A stretch of DNA of 5,944 bases from Eubacterium sp. (GTDB lineage: Bacteria > Bacillota > Clostridia > Lachnospirales > Lachnospiraceae). The DNA is taken from positions 1 to 5,944 of the forward strand of contig DOVJ01000050.1 in assembly GCA_003520145.1 (NCBI GenBank). Reading direction: 5' to 3'. Of this stretch, positions 1 to 5,944 are shown piece after piece. Within the stretch, counting starts at the first letter, position 1. Every line of letters starts with the position of its first letter. The notes below the pieces were generated by a model, which did not search any database, was not told the DNA's origin, and saw only the letters and a program-made list of their open reading frames with translations. Position numbers and translations under genes: made by a program.

Positions 1-1739
1 ATCAAAGTAGATATAGCAAGAAGTGAATAGAACCACCCTCTTGTCTGATCGACAGCCTCACTTATGAAGTCAGCTGGGAACTGCGCTTCGAAGAGATCCT
101 TATTCTCAAAAGGATAATGATGCTGTGCAAATGGCATCGCACCACTGTCGAACCAGCAGTCGATAACCTCAGGTACACGGTGCATCTTGCCGCCGCACTT
201 AGGACACTTAACAGTGACAGCATCCACATATGGTCTGTGAAGCTCGATATCTTCAGGACAGTCATCAGACATGCTCTTAAGTTCCTCGATGCTTCCTATA
301 GAGTGCATATGTCCGCACTCACACTGCCAGATGTTAAGAGGAGTTCCCCAATATCTGTTACGGCTTATACCCCAATCCTGAACGTTCTCAAGCCATGCGC
401 CGAATCTGCCCTTGCCGATGCTCTCAGGAATCCAGTTGATAGTGTTATTGTTAGCGATAAGATCATCCTTAACAGCAGTCATCTTAATGAACCAAGACTC
501 TCTTGCATAGTAGATGAGCGGTGTATCACATCTCCAGCAGTGTGGATATTCATGCTCGAACTTAGGCGCATCAAAGAGCTGGCCTCTAGCGTCAAGATCC
601 TTAAGGATAAGCGGATCTGCATCCTTAACGAAGGTTCCGGCATAATCGGTATCCTTAGTCATATCACCCTTGCCGTCTACAAACTGAACGAAAGGAAGAT
701 CATAATTACGTCCGATTCTCGAGTCGTCCTCACCAAATGCTGGTGCTATATGTACGATACCGGTACCATCTGACATGGTTACATAATTGTCAACTGTTAT
801 AAAATGTGCCTTCTTCTTCTGTTTTGCTGCTGCATCACCAGCGCAGGTAAAGAGTGGCTCATACTCAAGTCCCTCGAGGTCGCGACCTATATAGGTTTCA
901 AGAACATCGTAAGCCTTCTCACCTTCCTTAGCAAGCTTGCCAAGTACAGTATCAAGAAGTGCTGTAGCCATGATATATACTTTGCCGTCGACAGCCTTTA
1001 CTTTAGCGTACTCCTCATCAGGATTTACGCAAAGAGCTACGTTCGAAGGAAGGGTCCATGGAGTTGTGGTCCATGCAAGGAAGTATGTATTCTCCTCGTC
1101 AGCCTTCTTGAATCTTACGATTGCAGAGCGCTCCTTAACAGTCTTATAGCCCTGTGCAACCTCATGGCTAGAAAGAGGGGTACCACATCTAGGACAGTAA
1201 GGCACAACCTTAAAGCCCTTGTAGAGAAGACCCTTATCCCAAATCTGCTTCAGTGCCCACCACTCAGACTCGATAAAGTTATTATCATAAGTTACATAAG
1301 GATTATCCATATCAGCCCAGAAGCCTACTGTAGAAGAGAAATCCTCCCACATTCCCTTATACTTCCACACGCTCTCCTTACAATGCTTGATAAATGGCTC
1401 AAGACCATACTCTTCGATCTGCTCCTTACCATCTAGTCCAAGCATCTTCTCAACTTCAAGCTCAACAGGAAGTCCGTGAGTATCCCAACCGGCTTTTCTA
1501 GGAACCATATAGCCCTTCATGGTCTTATAACGTGGTATCATATCCTTGATAACACGTGTAAGAACATGACCTATATGTGGCTTACCGTTAGCGGTAGGCG
1601 GTCCATCATAGAATGTATAAGATGGTCTGCCCATCCTGCTTGTGATACTCTTTTCGAATATCTTATTATCCTTCCAAAACTGCTCGATTCTCTTTTCTCT
1701 CTCAACAAAGTTGAGATTAGTAGGTACTTTCTCGTACAT
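1..1739 (-). CDS. ileS: Isoleucyl-tRNA synthetase, N-terminal 579 codons (gene cut by left edge)
   Basis: The product charges tRNA-Ile with isoleucine in the cytosol and hydrolyses mischarged valine. The frame is open from the ATG to the left edge. Residues 45-58 hold the class I signature DGPPTANGKPHIGH (HIGH about 55-58). The CP1 editing domain shows WTTTPWTLPSN from about 223 and GTGIVHIAPAFGEDD around 325-340. CPRC (182-185), CWRC (about 399) and CPKC (about 512) look like zinc-binding pairs. DCWFDSG lies near 527-533, and DQTRGWFYSLLAIST is at the visible end. The KMSKS loop and anticodon-binding domain lie outside the window. The PHIGHVLTR...WDTHGLPVE style matches the longer bacterial/eukaryote-like IleS type (usually about 1,040 residues), so roughly the first 55% is present. 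The start at 1739 begins MYEKVP, like clostridial homologues, and no in-frame start lies at a better distance from the upstream AAAGGAG. The gene is preceded by its own promoter and an Ile T-box leader. The identification is secure; the subtype is inferred from motif style. Confidence 0.97.
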   Translation of the reverse strand, partial: MYEKVPTNLNFVEREKRIEQFWKDNKIFEKSITSRMGRPSYTFYDGPPTANGKPHIGHVLTRVIKDMIPRYKTMKGYMVPRKAGWDTHGLPVELEVEKMLGLDGKEQIEEYGLEPFIKHCKESVWKYKGMWEDFSSTVGFWADMDNPYVTYDNNFIESEWWALKQIWDKGLLYKGFKVVPYCPRCGTPLSSHEVAQGYKTVKERSAIVRFKKADEENTYFLAWTTTPWTLPSNVALCVNPDEEYAKVKAVDGKVYIMATALLDTVLGKLAKEGEKAYDVLETYIGRDLEGLEYEPLFTCAGDAAAKQKKKAHFITVDNYVTMSDGTGIVHIAPAFGEDDSRIGRNYDLPFVQFVDGKGDMTKDTDYAGTFVKDADPLILKDLDARGQLFDAPKFEHEYPHCWRCDTPLIYYARESWFIKMTAVKDDLIANNNTINWIPESIGKGRFGAWLENVQDWGISRNRYWGTPLNIWQCECGHMHSIGSIEELKSMSDDCPEDIELHRPYVDAVTVKCPKCGGKMHRVPEVIDCWFDSGAMPFAQHHYPFENKDLFEAQFPADFISEAVDQTRGWFYSLLAISTL

Positions 1740-1774
1740 AGCTTCTTTGCTTCGTCTAAGACGAAAACTCCTTT
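1737..1774 (-). promoter_or_regulatory. ileS ribosome binding site separated from the start codon by a hairpin
   Basis: Reading the minus strand, AAAGGAG lies at 1774-1768 and the ileS ATG at 1739-1737, leaving 28 bases between them, far more than the usual 5-10. Within the gap, 1765-1751 is an inverted repeat (TTCGTC, TTA, GACGAA; 6 bp with a 3-base loop, or 7 bp around one base). If it folds, the linear spacer falls to 2 bases plus 11 bases flanking the hairpin. A weak purine stretch, AAAGAAG, sits directly before the ATG and could serve instead. No U-run follows, so it is not a terminator. Its effect on translation is inference. Confidence 0.55.
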
Positions 1775-1794
1775 CTGAATGATGTTAATTACGT

Positions 1795-1829
1795 AAAAAA
1801 GGACCTATGCCGCAAAAGACACAGGTCCT
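1795..1829 (-). terminator. Intrinsic terminator of the ileS T-box leader
   Basis: On the minus strand, the 5' arm AGGACCTGTGTC (1829-1818) and the 3' arm GGCATAGGTCCT (1811-1800) form a continuous 12-bp stem, including two G-U pairs. The loop is TTTTGC and the stem runs into six T residues (1800-1795). It lies 56 bases before the ileS ATG, the usual place for a T-box attenuator. It should stop transcription when tRNA-Ile is charged and let it pass when uncharged tRNA stabilises the alternative fold. No other terminator is visible after the upstream ABC operon, so this stem may also end read-through from that operon. Confidence 0.93.
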
Positions 1830-1862
1830 ATATAATAGTCCTATCATAATCCATCACGACAT
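1807..1862 (-). promoter_or_regulatory. Candidate (non-canonical) T-box antiterminator region
   Basis: The expected consensus AGGGTGGNACCGCG is not present. What I can draw is a nested alternative fold. ATGTCGT (1862-1856) pairs over 7 bp with GCGGCAT (1813-1807), and ATAGG (1844-1840) pairs with CCTGT (1825-1821). A large internal loop between the two helices holds TGGA (1853-1850). The fold uses bases from both arms of the terminator and so would exclude it. In known T-boxes the bulge UGGN pairs with the tRNA end NCCA. For tRNA-Ile, whose discriminator base is normally A, UGGU would be expected, so UGGA allows only three of four pairs. The fold is hand-drawn and uncertain. Confidence 0.35.
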
Positions 1863-2042
1863 ACAATCATATGCGTTCCTTTAACGCAGGAAATACGCCG
1901 AAGCCTACTAAGTCCCCTTTTCGGTCCGGTGCTCGAGAGTGATCTTCACGTCCTGCCTACTTCCACCGCAATCCCAGCATCTGCGGCTCTCTTTGGGTTT
2001 CGTCAGGGGCTACTGTCTCTGTCACAGCATTTGTACTAGATT

Positions 2043-2071
2043 ATTATACGACAAAGTGATGAAAAAGTCAA
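2043..2071 (-). promoter_or_regulatory. Sigma-A type promoter for the ileS T-box transcript
   Basis: On the minus strand, TTGACT (2071-2066) is followed by exactly 17 bases and then TATAAT (2048-2043), which is nearly the vegetative consensus. Transcription would start near 2037-2035, just before the first T-box element. The -35 box shares bases with the TGA stop codon (2070-2068) of the ABC ATPase gene, so there is no true intergenic space upstream of the promoter. This supports independent transcription of ileS from the preceding operon. Confidence 0.9.
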
Positions 2072-2748
2072 TTATTAGTTTTGTCAATGGAAGTTTTTCC
2101 ATCCATTATATGTATAATCCTATCGCACATATTGGCTATCTCCATATCGTGAGTAACGATGACAACGGTCTTACCTTCCTTATTCAGCTTCTTCAGTATG
2201 CCCATAACATTGGCTGCATTCGCACTATCAAGAGAGCCTGTCGGCTCATCTGCTAAGATATAATCAGGGTTATTGACTATAGCCCGCGCAATCGCAACTC
2301 TTTGCTTCTCACCACCAGAAAGAAGCGAAACATCCTTCTCTGCCAGCTCATATATATCAAGTTCCTTAAGCTTTTCGCTGACAAGTCCATCTATCTGACC
2401 AAACTTAACACTCCCAAGAAGAAGCGGAACACGAACGTTGTTATATGCTGTCTCGCCTTCTATAAGCCCAAAATCCTGCAGTACAAAGCCAAGCTTCTTA
2501 TTCCTCATGGCCGCCTTTTTCTGCTCAGATAGGCTGCTTGCATCCACTTCATCTATCAAGATCTTACCACTATCAGGCTTATCTAAGAGCCCTAGCATAT
2601 GTATAAGCGTCGACTTACCTGCACCCGACTTTCCACATATGGCAACTAATTCGCCATCTTCGATTGTCAGACTCACCTCATCAAGCACCTTCTTTTTCTT
2701 ATCACCTACGTCATAGGCCTTAGTAACATCTCTTAATTCTAATCCCAT
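2068..2748 (-). CDS. ABC transporter ATP-binding protein, MacB/LolD type (226 aa)
   Basis: This is the cytoplasmic ATPase that would power the two permeases encoded just upstream. All nucleotide-binding motifs are intact: Walker A GKSGAGKST (39-47), Q-loop Q91 in FVLQDFGLIEGET, signature LSGGE (143-147), Walker B ILADE (164-168), D-loop GSLD (171-174) and the H-loop histidine H200 in VIVTHD. The length of about 225 residues, the LSGGEKQRVAIARAIVNNP stretch and the ILADEPTGSLD stretch are typical of the MacB/LolD/FtsE group. Those ATPases work with FtsX-like permeases that move lipoproteins, peptides or drugs, or transmit force, rather than with classical importers. The start at 2748 has GAGGG six bases upstream. 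The gene lies 9 bases after the second permease and is the last gene of the operon. The stop codon overlaps the -35 box of the ileS promoter. The substrate cannot be read from the sequence. Confidence 0.96.
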   Translation of the reverse strand: MGLELRDVTKAYDVGDKKKKVLDEVSLTIEDGELVAICGKSGAGKSTLIHMLGLLDKPDSGKILIDEVDASSLSEQKKAAMRNKKLGFVLQDFGLIEGETAYNNVRVPLLLGSVKFGQIDGLVSEKLKELDIYELAEKDVSLLSGGEKQRVAIARAIVNNPDYILADEPTGSLDSANAANVMGILKKLNKEGKTVVIVTHDMEIANMCDRIIHIMDGKTSIDKTNN

Positions 2749-2757
2749 AATTATCCC

Positions 2758-3849
2758 TCACTCTTTGTACAAAACCATAAGATCATGCTTGGATGCCTTA
2801 AAAACAAACCACGCAGACGATATAAAATAAACACCAAACAGATACAATATCACGAACAGGTTTTTCACAAAGCCCACATGCGTGATTACATTGAAAACCA
2901 TAAAAGCGATCATCATAACAAGCGATGTGCTTATAGCCTCGATCATGATATTCTTCTTAGGACTCATACCACACATATAGTAGATTGCATAGATCTTCGT
3001 ATTCTTCTTAGCCTGAATGCCGTTAACAGCCACGATTCCAGCCATAGTCACCACAGAGAATACCACGAATAAAACCATATTGACTATCCTGTCGACATCG
3101 TTATCGTACTTGTAATTATCTCGCATCTCTTTGATTGAAGAGATTGTTCCATAATCTCTTAAGATTCCTATAATCTCATCGCGTCTCTCATCATCCTTGA
3201 TATCTATTATCTTGCATCGTTGTTCTCCATACATATACTTCGATAGAAGCTCTGCTTCTTCTATCAAAAGCCCTTCTTTCTCTGCCGCTTTAACAAATGA
3301 ATCAAGCGACGAAGCACCATTGCCTCCACCACTTGTGCATGAGACAGCATAACTTCCTATCGGCATGACACCTATGATTTCGATCTTAGCACCATTATCA
3401 GTTTCTATTATGTCTCCAGTTTTATACCTATCTCCGATCCATATGCCCTTGATATAATCAGAATCACTTTTAGAAAAGTTCACACCGGATTTCAGATCAT
3501 AATTCAAGTTATCAGCGATAAGCTTGCTGTATGACAGCGCACCAAAACCTCCGCCTTCCTTAAGCTTTATGTTCATCAGGCCGACACTACCTATCTGCAT
3601 GTTCTCAAGAATATCGACAGGTATTACCTTTTTTAGTTCAAAATCCGATGGTAAATATTTAGCCCAGCCAAAGTAATATATATCATTATCCTCAAATGTA
3701 TTGACTACCGCTGCTTTCTTCTTAATCTCCATACGACTGTCGATCAAACCGTTAAAAGCGATCAGACATATGCATATCTCTATAGTGAGCAATATGGTAG
3801 TCTGCTTCTTCCTCTTTATCAAACCGAGGATTATCAACAAAGTCTTCAT
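2758..3849 (-). CDS. ABC transporter permease, MacB/FtsX-like topology (363 aa)
   Basis: This is an integral membrane subunit, probably one half of a heterodimer with the permease encoded before it. Hydrophobic segments lie at about 17-36, 255-278, 301-323 and 329-351. Residues of about 38-254 form one large domain expected on the outer face, which is the 1+3 helix layout of MacB/FtsX-type permeases. Between helices 2 and 3, the cytoplasmic stretch ending in CGMSPKKN (293-300) corresponds to the Gly-containing coupling region of FtsX-like domains that contacts the ATPase. The outer domain includes a Gly/Ser-rich stretch (CTSGGGNGASS, about 171-181) after a VIGV-like beta motif (IIGVMPIG). The start codon overlaps the stop codon of the preceding gene by four bases (ATGA, 3849-3846), with AGGG about 10 bases upstream. 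The C-terminus is short and basic. Sequence identity to named families was judged by eye only, and the substrate is unknown. Confidence 0.88.
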   Translation of the reverse strand: MKTLLIILGLIKRKKQTTILLTIEICICLIAFNGLIDSRMEIKKKAAVVNTFEDNDIYYFGWAKYLPSDFELKKVIPVDILENMQIGSVGLMNIKLKEGGGFGALSYSKLIADNLNYDLKSGVNFSKSDSDYIKGIWIGDRYKTGDIIETDNGAKIEIIGVMPIGSYAVSCTSGGGNGASSLDSFVKAAEKEGLLIEEAELLSKYMYGEQRCKIIDIKDDERRDEIIGILRDYGTISSIKEMRDNYKYDNDVDRIVNMVLFVVFSVVTMAGIVAVNGIQAKKNTKIYAIYYMCGMSPKKNIMIEAISTSLVMMIAFMVFNVITHVGFVKNLFVILYLFGVYFISSAWFVFKASKHDLMVLYKE

Positions 3850-4901
3850 CGTTCTGTCACCCTATAGATTTCTTCCTTCTTTCCAAATCTGATAGCATGT
3901 ATGATTGAAAACACCATCAACACAACATATACTAAGCCAGAAAACTTTATATATGGCATATAACTGTATCCATACACAACATCATAAGCCGATATAACAG
4001 ATAACAAGCCCATATATATAAGATTACCAATCACCATACCTATGAACACAAACAACATAGACTGAATAGCTATCATCCGAACATTGAGGTTATTGCTCGC
4101 ACCACAAACCCTGTACACTGCATAATTGCGCTTAAAGAACACAAGCCAGTAATACAGAATTGCGAAGATGTTCAATATAACTACAGAAAACATCAACCCT
4201 ATTTCCGCGAATAATGTCACAATATACGATACTTCAAATATGCTCTTTTTTCTGACTATCTTTACGTCACTTACACATGCGGAATTCTTCAGATACTTTT
4301 TTAGAGCATTGACATCCCGTCTTTTCAAAGCATTTGTATATCCTATCTTCAACCTGGATGTACTGTAATTCTTCACAAAGTTATCAATCGGAAGCATATA
4401 GCAGTCCTGATCACTAAACACAAGCGTTCCGATCAGGCGATAACTCTTGTCACCAAGATTGACCACCTTGCCAACCACAAATCCTCCATCACGTTCCAAT
4501 CTGACTTTCGATTCATCAAGCAACAGCACGTCTCCATCTTCATCTAAAGAATACGCCTTACCGCTGCTAAGACAATCATAAAAATTCATGTTATAATAGC
4601 CCATCAGATCATCTCTTCCTGAATCATATGCTTCTATGTATTCGATATCACCATACCCGTGCTTTAACTCGTTAAGCAAACTAATTAAAGCTTCAGGATT
4701 TGATTCAGAGATCTGTATATCTACACTACCTCCGCTTTTTTCATTGTAAAAAATCTTGAATGCGATTCCTGCGTAAAAAAGCAACCCACACAGGCAAACA
4801 GACAAACTAATAAGGGCAGCGCCAAATACGCCGCCCCTTTTCTTGATCATATATCTAAAATTCTGGATTATTAGAATAAGTTTGTTCATCATGATAATCA
4901 T
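3846..4901 (-). CDS. ABC transporter permease, MacB/FtsX-like topology (about 351 aa)
   Basis: This is the first of two adjacent permeases that presumably pair with each other and with the ATPase encoded at 2068-2748. Hydrophobic segments lie at about 25-47, 225-257, 275-305 and 331-349. An outer domain occupies roughly 50-220, giving the same 1+3 layout as its neighbour. A coupling-loop motif YRVCGASNN follows helix 2, the counterpart of CGMSPKKN in the second permease. The two proteins are similar in plan but clearly diverged, so they are not a recent duplication. The start is uncertain. ATG at 4901 overlaps the previous stop as TGATG, but AAAAGGA lies only 3 bases before it. ATG at 4892 or 4889 has 12 or 15 bases, and a TTG at 4904 is also in frame. 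Translational coupling to the upstream gene is likely with any of these. The substrate is not evident. Confidence 0.87.
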   Translation of the reverse strand: MIIMMNKLILIIQNFRYMIKKRGGVFGAALISLSVCLCGLLFYAGIAFKIFYNEKSGGSVDIQISESNPEALISLLNELKHGYGDIEYIEAYDSGRDDLMGYYNMNFYDCLSSGKAYSLDEDGDVLLLDESKVRLERDGGFVVGKVVNLGDKSYRLIGTLVFSDQDCYMLPIDNFVKNYSTSRLKIGYTNALKRRDVNALKKYLKNSACVSDVKIVRKKSIFEVSYIVTLFAEIGLMFSVVILNIFAILYYWLVFFKRNYAVYRVCGASNNLNVRMIAIQSMLFVFIGMVIGNLIYMGLLSVISAYDVVYGYSYMPYIKFSGLVYVVLMVFSIIHAIRFGKKEEIYRVTER

Positions 4902-5944
4902 CAATCCTTTTCGAGCATATAGTAGTAAAATAAATCATAGATGCCATATACATCTTCTATACTTTGTACACCACAGTTTTTCTTAAACAGCTCCTTATGA
5001 CTAGATTGAATCTTCATGCCAAGAATACTTTGAAAGAATAGATAATCTCTACTATAACATATCGTATCTATATAATACTTAAGTTTTTCTTTATCTTTAG
5101 TCGATTCCTTAAGTTTACTCGGCACTCTGGTCACATATTCTTTCATGCGGTTCTTTTGATCAAGTGAAACACTATAAGACGGGTCAAATATAAGCTTTAA
5201 CTGTAGGTATTCCGAATAAGTCTCCCATTCTTCATAATTATCAAAATCCATCGATGATATCCCGTCATCTACAATCTTCTTATATTCATCAGGAACAACA
5301 TCAAGGCGGTCAAGAAGGGAAGCAAGCTTGATTACATAAACATCTCTATACCAGATACCATCTTCTATATAATGTATCGTGGTAAAATATTCCTTCAGAT
5401 AATTTGCAATCTTATCTTTGTCATATTCAAAACCCGAGACATTAGAAAGCATAACACCATAATATGTAGTTTCCGCATTTATCTGTTCGGTCATAGGAGC
5501 TTTAAGAGAATCTACATAATTATGAAGAGCTTCCTTAACTTCACTATCATACTCTGGATGTTTATAAATCCTGTATCTGTTATTGGAATATGCGTTCGAT
5601 ACGATATTGTTATAATCCATAGCCGTATTTTTAAATATCAATGGCTCTATTGGTTCAAGAATAGAATTATCACCACTTATTCTATAATAGTCATATGCAA
5701 AAATCCTATAATCCCATGAAGAACTAAACTCTTCTTCATACTCTTTATAATAAGGAATCATATAAGAAAAATCATACTGATCCGATATTCCCAACAGTTC
5801 TATAAGTGTAAGCATAGTATCAAACGAACACTTGCACTCACCGTTATCAGAATAATTCTCGGAGTTAAAATGATACTTTACAAGTTCTTCATCTAATTGC
5901 TGTCTGACATGATACTTTTCATCCACCATATCAGCATCAAATAC
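4901..5944 (-). CDS. Tyr-rich, probably all-helical protein of unknown function (start beyond right edge)
   Basis: I do not recognise the family. The reading frame is open through the right edge (VFDAD precedes the first ATG at 5929). No Shine-Dalgarno sequence precedes that ATG, so the gene probably begins outside the window and 347 codons are visible. The protein is acidic, rich in Tyr, Asp and Glu, and has no membrane helix in the visible part. Any signal peptide or lipobox would be in the missing N-terminus. Counting from the ATG at 5929, FDTMLTLIELLGI (36-48), TTYYGVMLSNVSGFEYDKDKIANYL (about 144-168) and DVYVIKLASLLDRL (186-199) look like paired-helix repeats. They recall alpha/alpha-toroid folds such as prenyltransferase or terpene-cyclase repeats, but catalytic DxDD-type or zinc-site motifs are not seen. 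The gene overlaps the start of the first permease, so it belongs to the exporter operon. It may be a substrate-handling or accessory protein. Hand counts of single lines give 30-40% GC here against 42-47% in ileS. Confidence 0.8.
   Translation of the reverse strand, partial: VFDADMVDEKYHVRQQLDEELVKYHFNSENYSDNGECKCSFDTMLTLIELLGISDQYDFSYMIPYYKEYEEEFSSSWDYRIFAYDYYRISGDNSILEPIEPLIFKNTAMDYNNIVSNAYSNNRYRIYKHPEYDSEVKEALHNYVDSLKAPMTEQINAETTYYGVMLSNVSGFEYDKDKIANYLKEYFTTIHYIEDGIWYRDVYVIKLASLLDRLDVVPDEYKKIVDDGISSMDFDNYEEWETYSEYLQLKLIFDPSYSVSLDQKNRMKEYVTRVPSKLKESTKDKEKLKYYIDTICYSRDYLFFQSILGMKIQSSHKELFKKNCGVQSIEDVYGIYDLFYYYMLEKD

Larger units (their letters stand above)
1795..2037 (-). promoter_or_regulatory. 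T-box leader (riboswitch) of ileS, AUC specifier
   Basis: This untranslated leader senses the charging state of tRNA-Ile and controls ileS. In transcript order it shows AGTA (2014-2011), then AGAGAG (1992-1987). Next comes an apical hairpin with stem CCGCA/TGCGG (1986-1982 with 1970-1966) and a GATGCTGGGAT loop, followed by GGAAG. The 3' side of Stem I reads GAAGATCACTCTCGAGC (1947-1931), a close match to the usual GAA-codon-ACxCTGGAGC block, placing the specifier ATC (Ile) at 1943-1941 with the conserved A after it. The base of Stem I can close as TGCT with AGCA. A Stem II-like hairpin (CCGAA 1924-1920 with TTCGG 1902-1898) carries AGTAGG in its loop. A Stem III hairpin follows (1898-1873; TTCCT/AGGAA and GCG/CGC with a GCGTTAA-like loop). 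The terminator closes the leader. Specifier identity and downstream gene agree, which is strong support. The weak point is the missing canonical antiterminator sequence. Confidence 0.9.

Noticed and set aside
117..1436. Two long plus-strand open frames (117-773 and 804-1436) opposite ileS
   Set aside because: They lie antisense to a clear, motif-rich ileS frame and show no recognisable domain or ribosome binding site, so they are shadow frames.
1751..1765. The inverted repeat before ileS as a terminator
   Set aside because: No T-run follows on either strand in a suitable position, and it lies after the Shine-Dalgarno sequence.
1939..2256. Plus-strand open frame across the T-box leader and the end of the ATPase gene
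   Set aside because: It overlaps a well supported RNA leader, a promoter and a real CDS on the other strand, and its product is featureless.
4902..4904. TTG at 4904 as the start of the first permease
   Set aside because: It directly abuts AAAAGGA with no spacer, while three ATG codons follow at once in the same frame.
5927..5929. ATG at 5929 as the true start of the first operon gene
   Set aside because: The frame stays open to the window edge and the bases before the ATG (ATTTGATGCTGAT) contain no Shine-Dalgarno sequence, so the gene is more likely truncated by the window.
2068..5944. Assignment of the operon to a lactococcin-972-type bacteriocin export and immunity system
   Set aside because: The ATPase style (QDFGLIEGET) would allow it, but that group normally has one large membrane protein and a recognisable precursor. 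Here there are two half-size permeases and no precursor in view.

Overview
The window looks like chromosomal DNA from a low-to-moderate GC Bacillota, most likely a clostridial (Lachnospiraceae-like) species. The reasons are an Ile-specifying T-box leader in front of ileS, consensus sigma-A type promoter spacing, AGGAG-like ribosome binding sites, and the sequence style of the IleS protein. The family-level assignment is inference. All genes supported here lie on the minus strand, so biological order runs from the right edge to the left edge.

Right part (5944 to 2068): a tightly packed four-gene operon. Its first gene is cut by the right edge and encodes a Tyr-rich, probably all-helical protein of unknown function, with segments resembling alpha/alpha-toroid (prenyltransferase/terpene-cyclase-like) repeats. 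Two permease genes of MacB/FtsX-like topology follow. Each has one N-terminal membrane helix, a large outside domain and three C-terminal helices. A complete MacB/LolD-type ABC ATPase gene ends the operon. The junctions are a stop/start overlap (around 4901), a 4-base overlap (3846-3849) and a 9-base gap (2749-2757), so the four products are probably made together. The two half-size permeases and the ATPase would form a heteromeric exporter or mechanotransmission-type ABC complex. The first protein is the candidate partner that would define its job.

Middle part (2071 to 1740): a regulatory region for ileS. A near-perfect promoter (TTGACT, 17 bp, TATAAT) begins inside the stop codon of the ATPase gene. 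It is followed by a T-box leader of about 240 nt with an AUC (Ile) specifier, Stem I hallmarks, Stem II and III hairpins, and a strong 12-bp intrinsic terminator with a U-tract. The canonical T-box antiterminator consensus is not visible. The nearest candidate is a UGGA inside an unusual alternative fold. Between a good Shine-Dalgarno sequence and the ileS ATG lies a short perfect hairpin.

Left part (1739 to 1): the first 579 codons of ileS, isoleucyl-tRNA synthetase of the longer, eukaryote-like bacterial type. It carries the HIGH motif and the editing-domain motifs and is cut by the left edge before KMSKS.

The exporter operon and ileS are adjacent but appear functionally unrelated. No terminator separates them, so the T-box terminator would also filter read-through from the operon. 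I see no tRNA or rRNA gene, CRISPR array, insertion sequence or attachment site.
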